Assembly (NCBI GenBank): GCA_025356275.1
Contig: JANXUK010000059.1
Span: forward strand, 1-45,505
Source of the DNA: Sphingomonadales bacterium
GTDB lineage: Bacteria > Pseudomonadota > Alphaproteobacteria > Sphingomonadales > Sphingomonadaceae
Length of the DNA stretch: 45,505 bases
Direction: 5' to 3'
Below, piece after piece: positions 1-9,267 of this stretch. Both the position numbers and the translations under genes were made by a program. Positions within the stretch are counted from its first letter, which is position 1. The number at the start of each line of letters is the position of its first letter. The notes beneath the pieces were generated by a model. The model ran no database searches, was not told the origin of the DNA, and worked only from the letters and a program-made list of their open reading frames with translations.

Positions 1-63
1 TGTGGATTGGCGTGCAAAAAGAGCCCTATTAGCGGGGTGATCGGCGTCCAAGAGGGAACCACC
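1..63. repeat. IS21 left terminal repeats
   Basis: The outer copy starts at position 1 (TGTGGATTGGCGTGCAAA). The inner copy is at 38-63 (TCGGCGTCCAAGAGGGAACC followed by ACC). Together they match the two copies at the right end in inverted orientation. Confidence 0.8.
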
Positions 64-112
64 ATTCCGATGGTTTAGACAGCGGCCTGGATTTGCAGGT
101 GGCGAGATCGGG

Positions 113-1642
113 ATGTTGGTGGTGGAGACAGTTGTACGGATCAGGCGCGAGCGCGCGGGCGTCAAGGGCATCAGGGAGATTGCGCGGGATTTGCGGTTGT
201 CGCGCAAGGTGGTGCGCAAGGCGATCAATGCTCCTGAAGGGGCGTTTGACTATCATCGCACGGTTCAGCCGCTGCCCCGGATCGGGCCGTTTCAAGAGCG
301 GCTCGACACGCTTTTGACGGAGAACGAAGCGCGGCATCGGCGTGACCGTTTGCGGATGACGCGGGTCCATGATCTGCTGCTGCGTGAAGGTTTCGAGGGA
401 TCGTATGATGCTGTCCGGCGCTATGCGCGGCGCTGGGCAGATGACCGCCGCAGGGATCCTGGCGGCGACGTGCCCGCGTTCATCCCTTTGCTGTTCAAGC
501 CGGGCGAGGCGTACCAGTTCGACTGGAGCCACGAGGACGTGGAGATCGCGGGCAAGCCGATGCGTGTGAAGGTAGCGCACATGCGGCTGTGCGCGTCGCG
601 GGCGGTCTATGTCCGAGCCTATCCGCGCGAGACGCAAGAGATGGTGTTCGATGCGCATGCCCGCGCATTCGTCTTTTTCGGCGGAGTGCCGATGCGCGGG
701 ATCTACGACAACATGAAGACGGCGGTGACGACCGTGTTTGTCGGCAAGGAGCGCGTGTTCAACCGCCGGTTTCTGGTCGTGGCCGATCACTACATGGTCG
801 AGCCGACCGCCTGTTCGCCAGCGGCGGGGTGGGAGAAGGGCCAGGTCGAGAACCAGGTCCAGACGATACGCGGCCGCTTTTTCCAGCCCCGGCTGAAGTT
901 TGCCAGCATCGAGGAACTGAACGGTTGGCTTGAGGCCGAGTGCCTGCGCTGGGCGGCGATGCACGCGCACCCCGAGCAAAAAGACATAACCGTCGCGCAG
1001 GCGCTGGAGGCCGAGCGGCCGGCGCTGCAACCGATGCTGGCGCCGTTCGATGGCTTTCACGAGACCAGCCACGCGGTGACCGGCACCTGTCTGATCAGCT
1101 TTGACCGCAACCGCTATTCCGTGGCGGCACGGGCGGTGCGCCGTGCGGTTCAGGTGCGCGCTTATGCCGACCGGATCGTGGTGCGCCTGGGGGATGAGGT
1201 TGTCGCCGAACACCCGCGCTGCTTTGGGCGCGATCGCACGCTCTATAATCCGTGGCACTATCTGCCGGTACTGGTGCACAAGCCCGGCGCGCTGCGCAAT
1301 GGCGCACCATTCCAGGATTGGGCCCTGCCGCCGGCGCTGGCCCGGCTGCGGCGCAAGCTGGGCAGCGGAGACGAAGCCGATCGCCGCTTTGTCCGGGTTC
1401 TGGCCACCATATCCAGCGACGGACTGGAGGCAGTAGAGGCTGCCATCGGAGAAGCGTTCGATACCGGTGCCGCCAGCGACGAGGTAACCCTCAACATCCT
1501 GGCGCGGCGCCGTGAACCGCCAGCAGATCAGCCACTGAGCGTCGTAGTCGATCTCAAGCTCAAGCATCCGCCCCGCGCTGATTGCGCGATCTATGACACG
1601 TTGAAGGGTGAAGCGGGGCGAGGCCACAATGCAGCGGCATGA
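113..1642 (+). CDS. istA: IS21-family transposase IstA
   Basis: A 509-residue DDE transposase that carries out strand cutting and joining for the IS21 element. The N-terminus has a helix-turn-helix ([20 protein letters not shown], about residues 20-40). The catalytic core shows the three acidic positions in recognisable contexts: [19 protein letters not shown] and [10 protein letters not shown], the last giving the glutamate. Length is normal for the family. The 3' end overlaps istB by 14 bases, so the two are probably translationally coupled. The reading frame is intact. Confidence 0.95.
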   Translation: MLVVETVVRIRRERAGVKGIREIARDLRLSRKVVRKAINAPEGAFDYHRTVQPLPRIGPFQERLDTLLTENEARHRRDRLRMTRVHDLLLREGFEGSYDAVRRYARRWADDRRRDPGGDVPAFIPLLFKPGEAYQFDWSHEDVEIAGKPMRVKVAHMRLCASRAVYVRAYPRETQEMVFDAHARAFVFFGGVPMRGIYDNMKTAVTTVFVGKERVFNRRFLVVADHYMVEPTACSPAAGWEKGQVENQVQTIRGRFFQPRLKFASIEELNGWLEAECLRWAAMHAHPEQKDITVAQALEAERPALQPMLAPFDGFHETSHAVTGTCLISFDRNRYSVAARAVRRAVQVRAYADRIVVRLGDEVVAEHPRCFGRDRTLYNPWHYLPVLVHKPGALRNGAPFQDWALPPALARLRRKLGSGDEADRRFVRVLATISSDGLEAVEAAIGEAFDTGAASDEVTLNILARRREPPADQPLSVVVDLKLKHPPRADCAIYDTLKGEAGRGHNAAA

Positions 1643-2357
1643 GATGATCGACGCCATGCGCGCGCTGGGCCTCAAGGGGATGGCTGGCGCGTTCGACGAG
1701 GCGGTGACCACCGGCGTACAACGCCAGCGCACCACGCCCGAGATCCTGACCGATCTGTTGCGCGCCGAAGCCGCCCACCGCCACGCGGCATCGATCCGCT
1801 ACCGCATGAGCGCCACCAAACTGCCAGTGATCAAGGATCTCGACGCGTTCGTGTTCGAGGGCACGCCGATCAACGAGGAGCTGGTCCGCTCGTTGCAGGC
1901 CGGATCATTCCTGCCGGGCAGGCGCAACATCGTGCTGGTCGGCGGTACGGGAACCGGCAAGACGCACCTGGCCATCGCCATTGCCGCCAGCGTCGTACGC
2001 GCAGGAGCCCGTGGCCGCTACTTCAACACCGTCGATCTGGTCACCCGGCTTGAAGATGAGGCGCGCATCAGCAAAGCCGGCGCACTTGCGGGGCAACTCA
2101 GCCGCATCGAACTCGTCGTGCTTGATGAACTGGGCTATCTGCCGTTTGCCCGTTCAGGCGGCCAGCTGCTGTTCCACCTCATGAGCAAGCTCTATGAAAA
2201 GACCTCGGTGATCATCACCACCAATCTGGCGTTTGGCGAATGGCCGACCGTGTTCGGCGACCCCAAAATGACCACCGCGCTGCTCGACCGCACTACCCAC
2301 CATTGCGATATCATCGAAACCGGCAACGACAGCTGGCGCTTCAAAAACCGCAACTGA
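1629..2357 (+). CDS. istB: IS21-family helper ATPase IstB
   Basis: A 242-residue AAA+ ATPase, DnaC-like, that assists IstA in target capture. It has a Walker A motif (GGTGTGKTH) and a Walker B motif ([10 protein letters not shown]), with the sensor region [11 protein letters not shown] and a C-terminal arginine-bearing segment [10 protein letters not shown] chose the ATG at 1629 because GGGGCGAGG precedes it. An in-frame GTG at 1608 would add seven residues. It overlaps the end of istA. Intact and of normal length. Confidence 0.94.
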   Translation: MQRHEMIDAMRALGLKGMAGAFDEAVTTGVQRQRTTPEILTDLLRAEAAHRHAASIRYRMSATKLPVIKDLDAFVFEGTPINEELVRSLQAGSFLPGRRNIVLVGGTGTGKTHLAIAIAASVVRAGARGRYFNTVDLVTRLEDEARISKAGALAGQLSRIELVVLDELGYLPFARSGGQLLFHLMSKLYEKTSVIITTNLAFGEWPTVFGDPKMTTALLDRTTHHCDIIETGNDSWRFKNRN

Positions 2358-2385
2358 TCCGGCCCAAAAATCGATAAAAATTTGC

Positions 2386-2450
2386 TTTGCGCTGGCGCTG
2401 CCTCCGGTCGGGCTACGCCCTCCCAACGCCCGCGCCAGCGCCAGCGCAAA
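2386..2450. repeat. Perfect 15-bp inverted repeat after istB
   Basis: TTTGCGCTGGCGCTG at 2386-2400 is exactly reverse-complementary to 2436-2450, with a 35-base GC-rich loop that holds a smaller GGGC/GCCC hairpin. It lies between the istB stop and the right end of the element and ends in a run of A on the plus strand. It may act as a terminator or structural barrier protecting the element from read-through. This role is inferred. Confidence 0.6.
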
Positions 2451-2487
2451 AAGCGCGCCCGGCATCAACCCCCGCGCAACGCCGCCA

Positions 2488-2540
2488 GGTGGTCCCCTTT
2501 TGCGCGCCGATAGTGGGTCCCGTTTGGACGCCGATTGACA
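2488..2540. repeat. IS21 right terminal repeats
   Basis: Read inward from 2540 the end is TGTCAATCGGCGTCCAAACG, followed by a second copy (ATCGGCGCGCAAAAGGGGAC then CACC). Both copies match the left end of the element. Confidence 0.85.
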
Positions 2541-2768
2541 GTTCTCGGCCGCAGGCAACGCCCGAAGGGCGGTAACGCGAAGCCGTTCGTTCTCCCTGGC
2601 CAGATCGGCCTGCGGCGCAATCACCGTGTCAGCCGTCCGGTAGCGTGCCATCCATTTGCCCAGCGTCGACTTGCCAATGCCCATGTCGGCTGCCACACGC
2701 TCATGCGAAAGCCCGCTGGACAGCGCGATCCGCACTGTCTCGCGCTTGAACTCTTCTGAATGCTTGAT
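2541..2768 (-). pseudogene. IS3-family transposase OrfA, fragment cut by IS21
   Basis: The minus strand encodes IKHSEEFKRETVRIALSSG, then LSHERVAADMGIGKSTLGKW and later LARENERLR. This is the characteristic helix-turn-helix and leucine-zipper start of IS3-family OrfA proteins. After LARENERLR the frame diverges and runs straight into the IS21 right end at 2540. I see no ATG at the expected start: ATC at 2768 is where the first Met would be expected. This is an inactive remnant that served as the landing site for the IS21 element or was rearranged with it. Confidence 0.8.
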
Positions 2769-2859
2769 GGTCTCGTCGGTCTCCTGTTGCGAGCATAAAT
2801 CGCTCAGGTGGCCGGCGCAAAACCGTTACAAGTCCAGTGCGCCTCGTCGTCGTCCGCTA

Positions 2860-3720
2860 TCAAGCAACCGTACGCCGCGCAAAAGCGAGCTGCTGGTTGT
2901 GCAGGTCTAAACCGGCATAATGATGATCGATGCAGTGCCCGACCTCTGGGATGATCGCGGCGTCGATTAGCGGCGATTGCGTAAAACTCCTTTTAAAGCG
3001 ATCCAATTCAGCGTCGTCGACCACCCATAGCGCGTCGCGCGCGGCCTGACGCATATGTACCGGAACATCGACCTGGGCGGTAAAGCGGCTGAATTCTCGA
3101 GGCCATTCGAACGCTATGTCGTAGCCCTCACCAAAGGCGGAGCGAGCATTAGCCTCCTGAGCCAATAGAGCGACGTCCGGCGAGAAACTGCCCGCACTAC
3201 CGTAGGCGAGCATGTCGCGCGACTCGGCATGCACGTCCATCCACCCAATGCGCGGTAGGCTGGACCAAGCCGCTGCGGCACCCGGTGAGAGTTTAGCCAG
3301 CACACCCGAGATGGCGATGCCAACCAAACTCCAATTGCGCGGCCGAGCCGCAATGATAGTCGTAATCGCTCCACCGATCGAGTGGCCAACAAGAAAGATC
3401 CCGGCGGTCTTATCCTTTCGCGCTCCCCAAATTGCCGCTACTGCTTGATCCAATCGGGCAGCGTTGGCCGAGAGCGTCTCAGATCCTTCCGTTAGTGGCG
3501 TGCTGGCGCCATAGCCTGGACGGTTGAGCGCGACGATAGAATGACCTTGCGCCTGTGCCCGAGCGAGAAGCGACTGCCCAGGAACATCGAAATAACCCGC
3601 ATGGCACCCGCCACCGTGGATCGCGACGATCAGCGGAAGATCGGTGCGATCACCGTGACGTTCTAGGCCAGTAATCACGCCTTCCGCGTCTTCAAATAAG
3701 ATCGTAGCCGTCATTTCCAT
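2860..3720 (-). CDS. Alpha/beta-hydrolase-fold hydrolase
   Basis: A 286-residue cytoplasmic alpha/beta hydrolase without a signal peptide. It has the oxyanion-hole segment HGGGCH (about residues 35-40), the nucleophile elbow GHSIGG with Ser114, and a late histidine in EVGHCIDHH. The family includes esterases, lactonases and meta-cleavage-product C-C hydrolases. Its place at the end of a minus-strand run of oxidoreductase and dioxygenase genes fits hydrolysis of a catabolic ester, lactone or ring-cleavage product, but the substrate cannot be told. It starts 77 bases downstream of the stop of the secreted hydrolase gene and probably shares its transcript. Confidence 0.85.
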   Translation of the reverse strand: MEMTATILFEDAEGVITGLERHGDRTDLPLIVAIHGGGCHAGYFDVPGQSLLARAQAQGHSIVALNRPGYGASTPLTEGSETLSANAARLDQAVAAIWGARKDKTAGIFLVGHSIGGAITTIIAARPRNWSLVGIAISGVLAKLSPGAAAAWSSLPRIGWMDVHAESRDMLAYGSAGSFSPDVALLAQEANARSAFGEGYDIAFEWPREFSRFTAQVDVPVHMRQAARDALWVVDDAELDRFKRSFTQSPLIDAAIIPEVGHCIDHHYAGLDLHNQQLAFARRTVA

Positions 3721-3797
3721 TCTCCTCGCCGGTTGCTAGTTAGATCCGCCCCGCGGACAGGCAATCGCATCCGCCCCGGCATGTCGGATGATCTGCG

Positions 3798-4877
3798 TCA
3801 CTCCTTGCACTCGATCCGACCAAGCGGTTCGGCCGATGCAGCGACGGCTGCTTGTGCGTGACTCCAAGCGGGATCGTCGGGATAGAGTGCGGTGCGGAGA
3901 TAGGCCCAACTGAGCTCCTGCACGGCGGTGACGCGCTTTGGATTTTCATCGCTCGTTTCGGTCACGAGATATCCTGAGATACCGCCCAGTAGATGCTCAC
4001 CTCCAAAGAGCACGGCTAGGCACTTCCGGCCTCTACTCAGCGTGTAAGGGTCGGTGAACCAGTCGGGCCCGCGGGTGGTCAAAGGCGACTTGTCCTTGTC
4101 GCCGGCGACGACGAGCGCGGGCCGGGTCATTTCGGCGAAGCTTGGATTCATGAAAGGGAAGCGCTGGGCCGCGAAGGGGCTCAGGTCCTTTCCGCCGTTA
4201 CCGGCGGTCGACAGGAGGACACCCACCTTGATCCTCGGATCCGAGAGGTCAAGTTTTGCGCCCGAGGCTTCGATAACTCGAGCCCCGAGCAACATTCCTA
4301 CGGTGATACCGCCATAGGAATGACCCACTGCTGCTATCCGGCTACGGTCGACGCGCTGAGCAAGGTTAGGGACTGTTGCCACGACGCGATCAAGTTGCTC
4401 AAGCACGCGCTTCATGTCCTCAACCCGGAGACGCCAGATCTGACCTGCGCGTGAATCTCTCTGCGACAGTTTGACCATACGAGAATCGAGAAAGGTGGGT
4501 TGAATAACGACGAAGCCGTGGGCGGCCCAATAATTGACGAGTGGCGCATAGCCTTCGGATGATTGGCCATAGCCATGAGCAAATAGAATTATGGGAAGCC
4601 CGTGTCCCTGTATCGGCGCCGAGACGCGCACTTGCAGATCCTCACCCCGACCGGGTGCGGGGAGGAGAATAGGACTGACCGAAATCACCGGGCTCGACGG
4701 GCCCGGATCAAAAGCGGTAGCGGTAGATGGTGTCGCACCCGCGCTCGCGGGAATTTGCACAACGAGCGATGATGCCCCGACAGCGAGCATTGCGGCAAGC
4801 GCCAACCGGCGCTGACGTGGCCGCCCTTGGCTGCTATTTCCTGACATGAAAGCGGAAGTCCGAGGGTTTCGAGACAT
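3798..4877 (-). CDS. Exported alpha/beta hydrolase (chlorophyllase/PAF-acetylhydrolase-like)
   Basis: About 359 residues. The start at 4877 is chosen because GAGGAA precedes it and because it places a typical export signal at the N-terminus: basic RPRQRRLA, then hydrophobic LAAMLAVGASSLVV, then small residues around ASAGA. A longer frame from 4979 has no such support. Core motifs are FAHGYGQ (oxyanion-hole region), GHSYGG with Ser187 as nucleophile, and GGEHLLGG as the likely histidine. The layout resembles dienelactone-hydrolase, chlorophyllase or PAF-acetylhydrolase-like enzymes. It probably hydrolyses an ester in the periplasm. The substrate is unknown. Confidence 0.8.
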   Translation of the reverse strand: MSRNPRTSAFMSGNSSQGRPRQRRLALAAMLAVGASSLVVQIPASAGATPSTATAFDPGPSSPVISVSPILLPAPGRGEDLQVRVSAPIQGHGLPIILFAHGYGQSSEGYAPLVNYWAAHGFVVIQPTFLDSRMVKLSQRDSRAGQIWRLRVEDMKRVLEQLDRVVATVPNLAQRVDRSRIAAVGHSYGGITVGMLLGARVIEASGAKLDLSDPRIKVGVLLSTAGNGGKDLSPFAAQRFPFMNPSFAEMTRPALVVAGDKDKSPLTTRGPDWFTDPYTLSRGRKCLAVLFGGEHLLGGISGYLVTETSDENPKRVTAVQELSWAYLRTALYPDDPAWSHAQAAVAASAEPLGRIECKE

Positions 4878-4975
4878 AAGTGATTCCTCGGCAATATGTG
4901 AATGGACATGCTCACGCGATCGCAGCGCTGGAACGCAATGCGGAGCACTGGTCCGATTTGAGCTTCTTATGGTTT

Positions 4976-6586
4976 TCATCCAGCTTTGAGAAAATCGGCC
5001 GCTTTTTCTCCGATCATGATGCTGGGTGCATTGGTGTGGCCGCTAATAATCTCCGGCATGATCGAGGCATCGGCCACACGAAGGCCCTCAATGCCGTAAA
5101 CACGAAGCTCGGCATCGACCACCGAATTGATTGCGCAAGTACTCGTCGGGTGATGCCCAATACTGACAGTCCGGCGGACATACGCCTCCAGCCCGGCGTC
5201 ATCGTTGACGATCGCCCCTGGCATGGCCTCTTCGCCGACGAGGGTATCGATCGGAGGTTGACGTATCAGATCACGAGTCCATGCGACTAACTGCTTCAGC
5301 CGCTCCATGTCTCCGCGCTCGGCCAGCAGATTGTATTGAATTCTCGGCATGGCCAGTGGATCGGCCGATGCTAGCTCGACGAAACCACGGCTCTCCGGGC
5401 GAAGAACGACGTTGAGCGATGTCAACATGTCGGGCGCGGGGGGGCGCCACCCAGGAAACCACACTTGAGCGAACATATTGGCGGGGATGAAGATATTTTC
5501 TAAATCCGGGCGCTCCAGATCCGGCCTCGAACGGTGATACGCGATCGAGGCAAGTGGGATCGTTGATGCTGGACCTCTGCCAAACAGCTGCCACGATACG
5601 GCCGCCTTGGCGATGCGATCAGCTCGGAGGTTGCGCCCAAAGGCGAATGGCGTCTTCGCCTTGAAAGTCATTGGCGTGCAGATGTGGTCTTGAAGATTGC
5701 GACCGACCCCGGGCAGGTCGGCGACCACATCGAGGCCGTGATGGCGAAGATGGTCGGCCGGCCCAATGCCCGACAACATCAGAAGGTGGGGAGACGCTAT
5801 TGCCCCGCCGCTCAAGATAACCTCACGATCAACTCGCGCGGTTTTGTAAACGCCGCCCGAGAGGTAATCAACGCCGGTCGCTCGACCGCCCTCCACGACG
5901 ATGCGTGTCACGTGGGCTCCGATTCGGATCGTCAGGTTACGTCGGTGCCGCGCCGGGCGCAAAAAGGCCTCGGATGTGCTGGCTCGCCGTCCCCGCCTAA
6001 TTGTTAGGTCAGGGAGGGCGAAACCCTCGGTATCGCCTGCCTCAAAATCGTCGAGAACTTTGTAGCCCTTTCGCTGCGCTGCGTGATGGATCGCCGTTGT
6101 GAGCTGATCAGATCTGTCAGTCGGAGACACGTCCATTGGCCCAGAACCACCATGCCACCTTGTTTCGCCGCGCCAGTTGCGCTCTGATTTCTTAAAATAC
6201 GGCAGGACGTCGGCAAAGCTCCATCCCGTCGCACCCATCTGTGCCCAGTGTTCATAATCGCGAGGGTGACCACGGGAGTACATCATCCCGTTGATCGCGG
6301 ACGAACCGCCAAGCACGCGTCCGCGCGGAACGGGAATAGTCTTGTTGTCTGCGGCAGGCTCAGGCGCCGACTGATACTGCCAGTCGAATAGGTTTTTTGT
6401 GCGTAGGATACGGTAAGCAAGTGGCATGTCGATGTAGACGCTTCGTGGATTTCCGCCGGCTTCTAGCAGCAGCACCGAAATCTTAGGATCTTCTGTCAAT
6501 CGGCTGGCGACAACAGCGCCAGCCGAGCCGCCACCGATGACGATGTAGTCGAAGACTTCCTGGGTCGAAACCATATCACCGGCCAT
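4976..6586 (-). CDS. GMC-family FAD-dependent alcohol dehydrogenase/oxidase
   Basis: About 536 residues from the ATG at 6586, which has GGAG ten bases upstream. The N-terminal Rossmann motif DYIVIGGGSAGAVVASRL binds FAD, and the GMC signature GRVLGGSSAINGMMYSRG follows. The C-terminus has the active-site GHHPTSTC and the GHTNAPSIMIGEKAADFL segment of choline-dehydrogenase-like proteins. These enzymes oxidise primary alcohols to aldehydes. The neighbouring aldehyde dehydrogenase gene, 133 bases upstream on the same strand, would complete an alcohol-to-acid oxidation. It is shorter than typical BetA and its true substrate is probably aromatic or alicyclic, which is inference from context. Confidence 0.88.
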   Translation of the reverse strand: MAGDMVSTQEVFDYIVIGGGSAGAVVASRLTEDPKISVLLLEAGGNPRSVYIDMPLAYRILRTKNLFDWQYQSAPEPAADNKTIPVPRGRVLGGSSAINGMMYSRGHPRDYEHWAQMGATGWSFADVLPYFKKSERNWRGETRWHGGSGPMDVSPTDRSDQLTTAIHHAAQRKGYKVLDDFEAGDTEGFALPDLTIRRGRRASTSEAFLRPARHRRNLTIRIGAHVTRIVVEGGRATGVDYLSGGVYKTARVDREVILSGGAIASPHLLMLSGIGPADHLRHHGLDVVADLPGVGRNLQDHICTPMTFKAKTPFAFGRNLRADRIAKAAVSWQLFGRGPASTIPLASIAYHRSRPDLERPDLENIFIPANMFAQVWFPGWRPPAPDMLTSLNVVLRPESRGFVELASADPLAMPRIQYNLLAERGDMERLKQLVAWTRDLIRQPPIDTLVGEEAMPGAIVNDDAGLEAYVRRTVSIGHHPTSTCAINSVVDAELRVYGIEGLRVADASIMPEIISGHTNAPSIMIGEKAADFLKAG

Positions 6587-6719
6587 GGACAGCAAGCTCC
6601 GCTTGTTTAGACAAAACGCGATGGGTTGTCGCGTGGCTCGCAAGAACTGCGCGAGGCTCGATCATTCTCTGGCTCGTTGGCATTTGTGCAATTATCCAAA
6701 GCTGCGTCGGGGTAAGCGC

Positions 6720-8198
6720 TTAATAGAGGCGAGCTACGACTGACTTGGTTTCCAAGAAAGCCTCGAGGCCCATCTCGCCCCGTTCACGGCCCCATCCAGA
6801 CTCCTTGTAGCCTCCGAACGGCAACCAGAAGTCCTGAACGCTGTGGCAATTTATCCAGAAGTTGCCAGCCTTGACGGCCCGCGCGACGGTATGTGCCTTC
6901 TCCAGCGAGGAGGTGTAGACACCGCCTGCAAGGCCGTAGCGGCTGTTGTTGGCCTGCTGAATGGCCCATTCTAGATCATCGAACGGCATCGCCGATAGCA
7001 CGGGTCCGAATATCTCCTCCCGAACCACCGTTGCATCCGCGGGTGCGCGCGACAGGATCGTTGGTTCAATGAAAAAGCCTGCGTCCCCGTGACGCTTGCC
7101 ACCGGTAACCAGTTCAGCGCCTTCGCTCACGCCGCTTTCGACATAGCCCATGATCCGATCAAACTGCTTCTGCGAGATCACAGGCCCCATCTGAGTGCCC
7201 TCATGGAGGCCATTTCCGACGATCAGCTTCGCCGCAGCATCGGACACGGCTTGGATCAGCTTGTCGTAGATGCCACGTTGCGCGTACAGCCGCGAGCCCG
7301 CGACGCAGGCTTGGCCTGCATTGGCCATGATGCCATTGAGAACGCCCGGAACAGTCATTGCCAGATCGGCATCGTCGAGCACGATCACAGGCGACTTTCC
7401 GCCGAGTTCCAAGGTGACACGCTTGAAGTTGCCCGCCGCGGCGCGGACGATCTGCCGCCCTACCGGCGTGGATCCGGTGAAGCTAACCTTATCGACATCC
7501 GGATGCTCGACGAGCGCCGCGCCGACTACCGACCCTAGGCCGGTAACCACATTGAGAACGCCCGGTGGCACCCCCGCTTCGAGCGTGATCCGGGCAAGGT
7601 TAAGCGTATTCAGTGAGGTGTCTTCAGCTGGCTTGAGCACAACCGTACAGCCGGCAGCCAGCGCCGGGGCAACCTTGTGACACGCCATCATGAACGGACC
7701 GTTCCAGGGTACGATCAGCGCCGCGACGCCTATAGGCTCCTTGGTCGTATATCCGAAGAACTGCTCGCCATGAGAGACTTCGCCCGTCTGGCCGTGGATC
7801 TTGCCGATCCAACCGGCGAAATAGCGAAAGGCCTGAGCTCCCCCCAGGATCGTACCCCGGGCCATGGGCAGCGGCATCCCGTTTTCGCGAACCTCGTTTA
7901 CCGCGAGCTCATCTACAGCTGCTTCGATGCGATCCGCGATCGCGTGCAGGATCTTGGCACGCAGCGGCGGCGGCAGCTTGGTCCAGCGCCGTTCGTCGAA
8001 GGCAACTCGCGCAGCGCGAACCGCGTCGTCGACATCCTCAGCATTGCCTGCAGCCACCTCTCCAACGATTTCGAGGGTCGCCGGGTTGAGGCTATCCAGC
8101 GTTTCTCCGGAGCGCGCTCGTCGCCATTCTCCATCGATAAGCAAAGTCGCCCCGTCAGAGCTGAACGCACTCTGCTCGAGCCGCTCTTGGACGTTCAT
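6720..8198 (-). CDS. NAD(P)-dependent aldehyde dehydrogenase
   Basis: A 492-residue ALDH superfamily enzyme of normal length. It shows the substrate/cofactor segment PWNGPFMMACHKVAPALAAG, the glutamate motif LELGGKSP and the catalytic cysteine in GQACVAGSR, and ends with the EIFGPVLSAMPF and FGGYKESGWGRERG segments. AGGAGGGG lies seven bases upstream of the ATG. It is the first gene of the run ALDH, GMC oxidoreductase, two hydrolases, and lies directly downstream of the promoter/operator at 8277-8306. It probably oxidises the aldehyde made by the GMC enzyme. Confidence 0.93.
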   Translation of the reverse strand: MNVQERLEQSAFSSDGATLLIDGEWRRARSGETLDSLNPATLEIVGEVAAGNAEDVDDAVRAARVAFDERRWTKLPPPLRAKILHAIADRIEAAVDELAVNEVRENGMPLPMARGTILGGAQAFRYFAGWIGKIHGQTGEVSHGEQFFGYTTKEPIGVAALIVPWNGPFMMACHKVAPALAAGCTVVLKPAEDTSLNTLNLARITLEAGVPPGVLNVVTGLGSVVGAALVEHPDVDKVSFTGSTPVGRQIVRAAAGNFKRVTLELGGKSPVIVLDDADLAMTVPGVLNGIMANAGQACVAGSRLYAQRGIYDKLIQAVSDAAAKLIVGNGLHEGTQMGPVISQKQFDRIMGYVESGVSEGAELVTGGKRHGDAGFFIEPTILSRAPADATVVREEIFGPVLSAMPFDDLEWAIQQANNSRYGLAGGVYTSSLEKAHTVARAVKAGNFWINCHSVQDFWLPFGGYKESGWGRERGEMGLEAFLETKSVVARLY

Positions 8199-8276
8199 TC
8201 AGCCCCTCCTCATTGCTCATCATCGGCCTTTGCGTGAGGCCGCAGCCGCCGCTCGCCGAAGTCTTGGAAACAAAAT

Positions 8277-8306
8277 AAGTTATGCCGGCATAGCATTAAA
8301 TGTCAA
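8277..8306 (-). promoter_or_regulatory. Promoter with overlapping operator, block A copy 1
   Basis: On the minus strand TTGACA (8306-8301) is followed after exactly 17 bases by ATAACT (8283-8278). This gives a good sigma-70 promoter about 72 bases upstream of the aldehyde dehydrogenase start. The 21-base operator at 8277-8297 reads AATGCTATGC-CGG-CATAACTT and contains the perfect 12-base palindrome TATGCCGGCATA at 8281-8292. The operator fills the spacer and -10 region, an arrangement typical of steric repression. Copies 2 and 3 are at 14666-14686 and 16778-16798. Confidence 0.75.
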
Positions 8307-8430
8307 GCGGAGATTGCTGGAGCGATGGCCCGACAAGTCGACCACACCCAGACCAAGCGGCTGATTTGCCTCCAACATCGTGCTTCACTGCGATCAGTCG
8401 CCCGGATAGGGGAAGGGCTTCCAGTGCAGC

Positions 8431-9081
8431 TTACAAACCGAGCTCCACCAGCGCCCGGGCATCAATTTCCATCATCCTGCGAAACGATGCCTTTTCGGCT
8501 GTGAGGCGCTGGGAAAGACCCAGCAGTGCTGGAAAGGATGCTCCGTCGAAGCCGGCCCGCAGGGCAGCGGAAAACGCCCAATTGAGATAAACATCGACGA
8601 TCGACCAAGAACCGATCCACCAACCCCGATCAGCTATTCGCCGGTCAGCGAAGGTGAAAGACTGATGCGCCAACTGCGTCGACTTCTCGCGAATGGGGCT
8701 GAATTGATCGCCCGTGGTCAAACGCTGCGGAGCCATCAGCCCACGTATTTGTGGATGCAGCGTTCCGCCGCAGAACGAAAGACCGGACTGAGCTTCGGCC
8801 TGGACCCATGGATCTAGGCCGACATTGGGCAGTACGGCCGATTCCGGGGCGCTGCGCGCGACAAACGTCAGGATGGCCGAGTTCTCGGTCAACGGCTTGC
8901 CATCGATGACAGCAGCCGGAACCTTCCCGAGCGGGGAGACAGCTTTGTAATCGTCTTTCAGCTGCTCGCCCGCCAGGATGTTGATCAACTTTAGATCGTA
9001 GCGAAGCCCAGCTTCCTCAAGGGCGCACACGACCACCTGCGAGCATGTCCTTGGACAATGGTAAAGCGAGATATCACTCAT
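8431..9081 (-). CDS. Glutathione S-transferase-like protein
   Basis: About 216 residues from the ATG at 9081 (MSDISLYHCPRTCSQVV). The N-terminal thioredoxin-like domain has the PLGKVPAAVIDG and LTENSAIL segments that bind glutathione. The C-terminal helical domain contains DRGWWIGSWSIVDVYLNWAF. Bacterial GSTs in aromatic pathways act as isomerases (maleylpyruvate isomerase), dehalogenases or ether-cleaving enzymes. None of these can be chosen from sequence alone. The start overlaps the end of the small MetE-like remnant (ATGAGTGA), and the gene sits at the 3' end of the TonB receptor, transporter, esterase run. Confidence 0.85.
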   Translation of the reverse strand: MSDISLYHCPRTCSQVVVCALEEAGLRYDLKLINILAGEQLKDDYKAVSPLGKVPAAVIDGKPLTENSAILTFVARSAPESAVLPNVGLDPWVQAEAQSGLSFCGGTLHPQIRGLMAPQRLTTGDQFSPIREKSTQLAHQSFTFADRRIADRGWWIGSWSIVDVYLNWAFSAALRAGFDGASFPALLGLSQRLTAEKASFRRMMEIDARALVELGL

Positions 9082-9217
9082 CAACCGCCCGATTTCCGAG
9101 CTCGCCGTCGTCGACGATGTCGATCGACGCACGCGCTTTGTTCAGCGCGATAAGTCCAGCAGGCCTTGGCAAGCTGCCAACATGCGTTGTCCTGATACGA
9201 CCTTCATCCGTGAGCAT
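9074..9217 (-). pseudogene. Decayed MetE-like (COG0620) N-terminal remnant
   Basis: A 47-codon frame starting at ATG 9217 with AGAGGA upstream. It begins with RIRTTHVGSLPRPAGLI, the typical N-terminus of cobalamin-independent methionine-synthase-II-like proteins. It then jumps from ALNKARA directly to IDIVDDGELGN, which in full-length relatives lies roughly 30 residues further on. It stops a few codons later, overlapping the GST start. I read this as an in-frame internal deletion followed by truncation. It may survive as a short leader that couples translation to the GST gene. Confidence 0.6.
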
Positions 9218-9267
9218 GAGCTATCCTCTAAGGTAGGGTGCGATCAGCATGGGAAACCGATCGGCCC

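Larger units (their letters stand above)
1..2540 (+). mobile_element. Complete IS21-family insertion sequence
   Basis: The element carries istA and istB in the usual overlapping order. It is bounded by ends that begin TGT on the left and finish ACA on the right. The right end, read inward, is TGTCAATCGGCGTCC and the left end is TGTGGATTGGCGTGC. Each end has a second inner copy of a TCGGCG(T/C)(C/G)CAA-type repeat followed by ACCACC, as expected for IS21 multiple terminal transposase sites. The left end coincides with the first base of the window, so the left flank and any target duplication cannot be seen. The right end falls inside an IS3-type orfA remnant. Both genes are intact, so the element may be active. 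Confidence 0.9.

Noticed and set aside
29-1735. Long minus-strand open frame (568 codons) opposite istA
   Set aside because: It lies fully opposite the well-supported istA and istB genes, has no recognisable domain, and is an expected by-product of high GC coding sequence.
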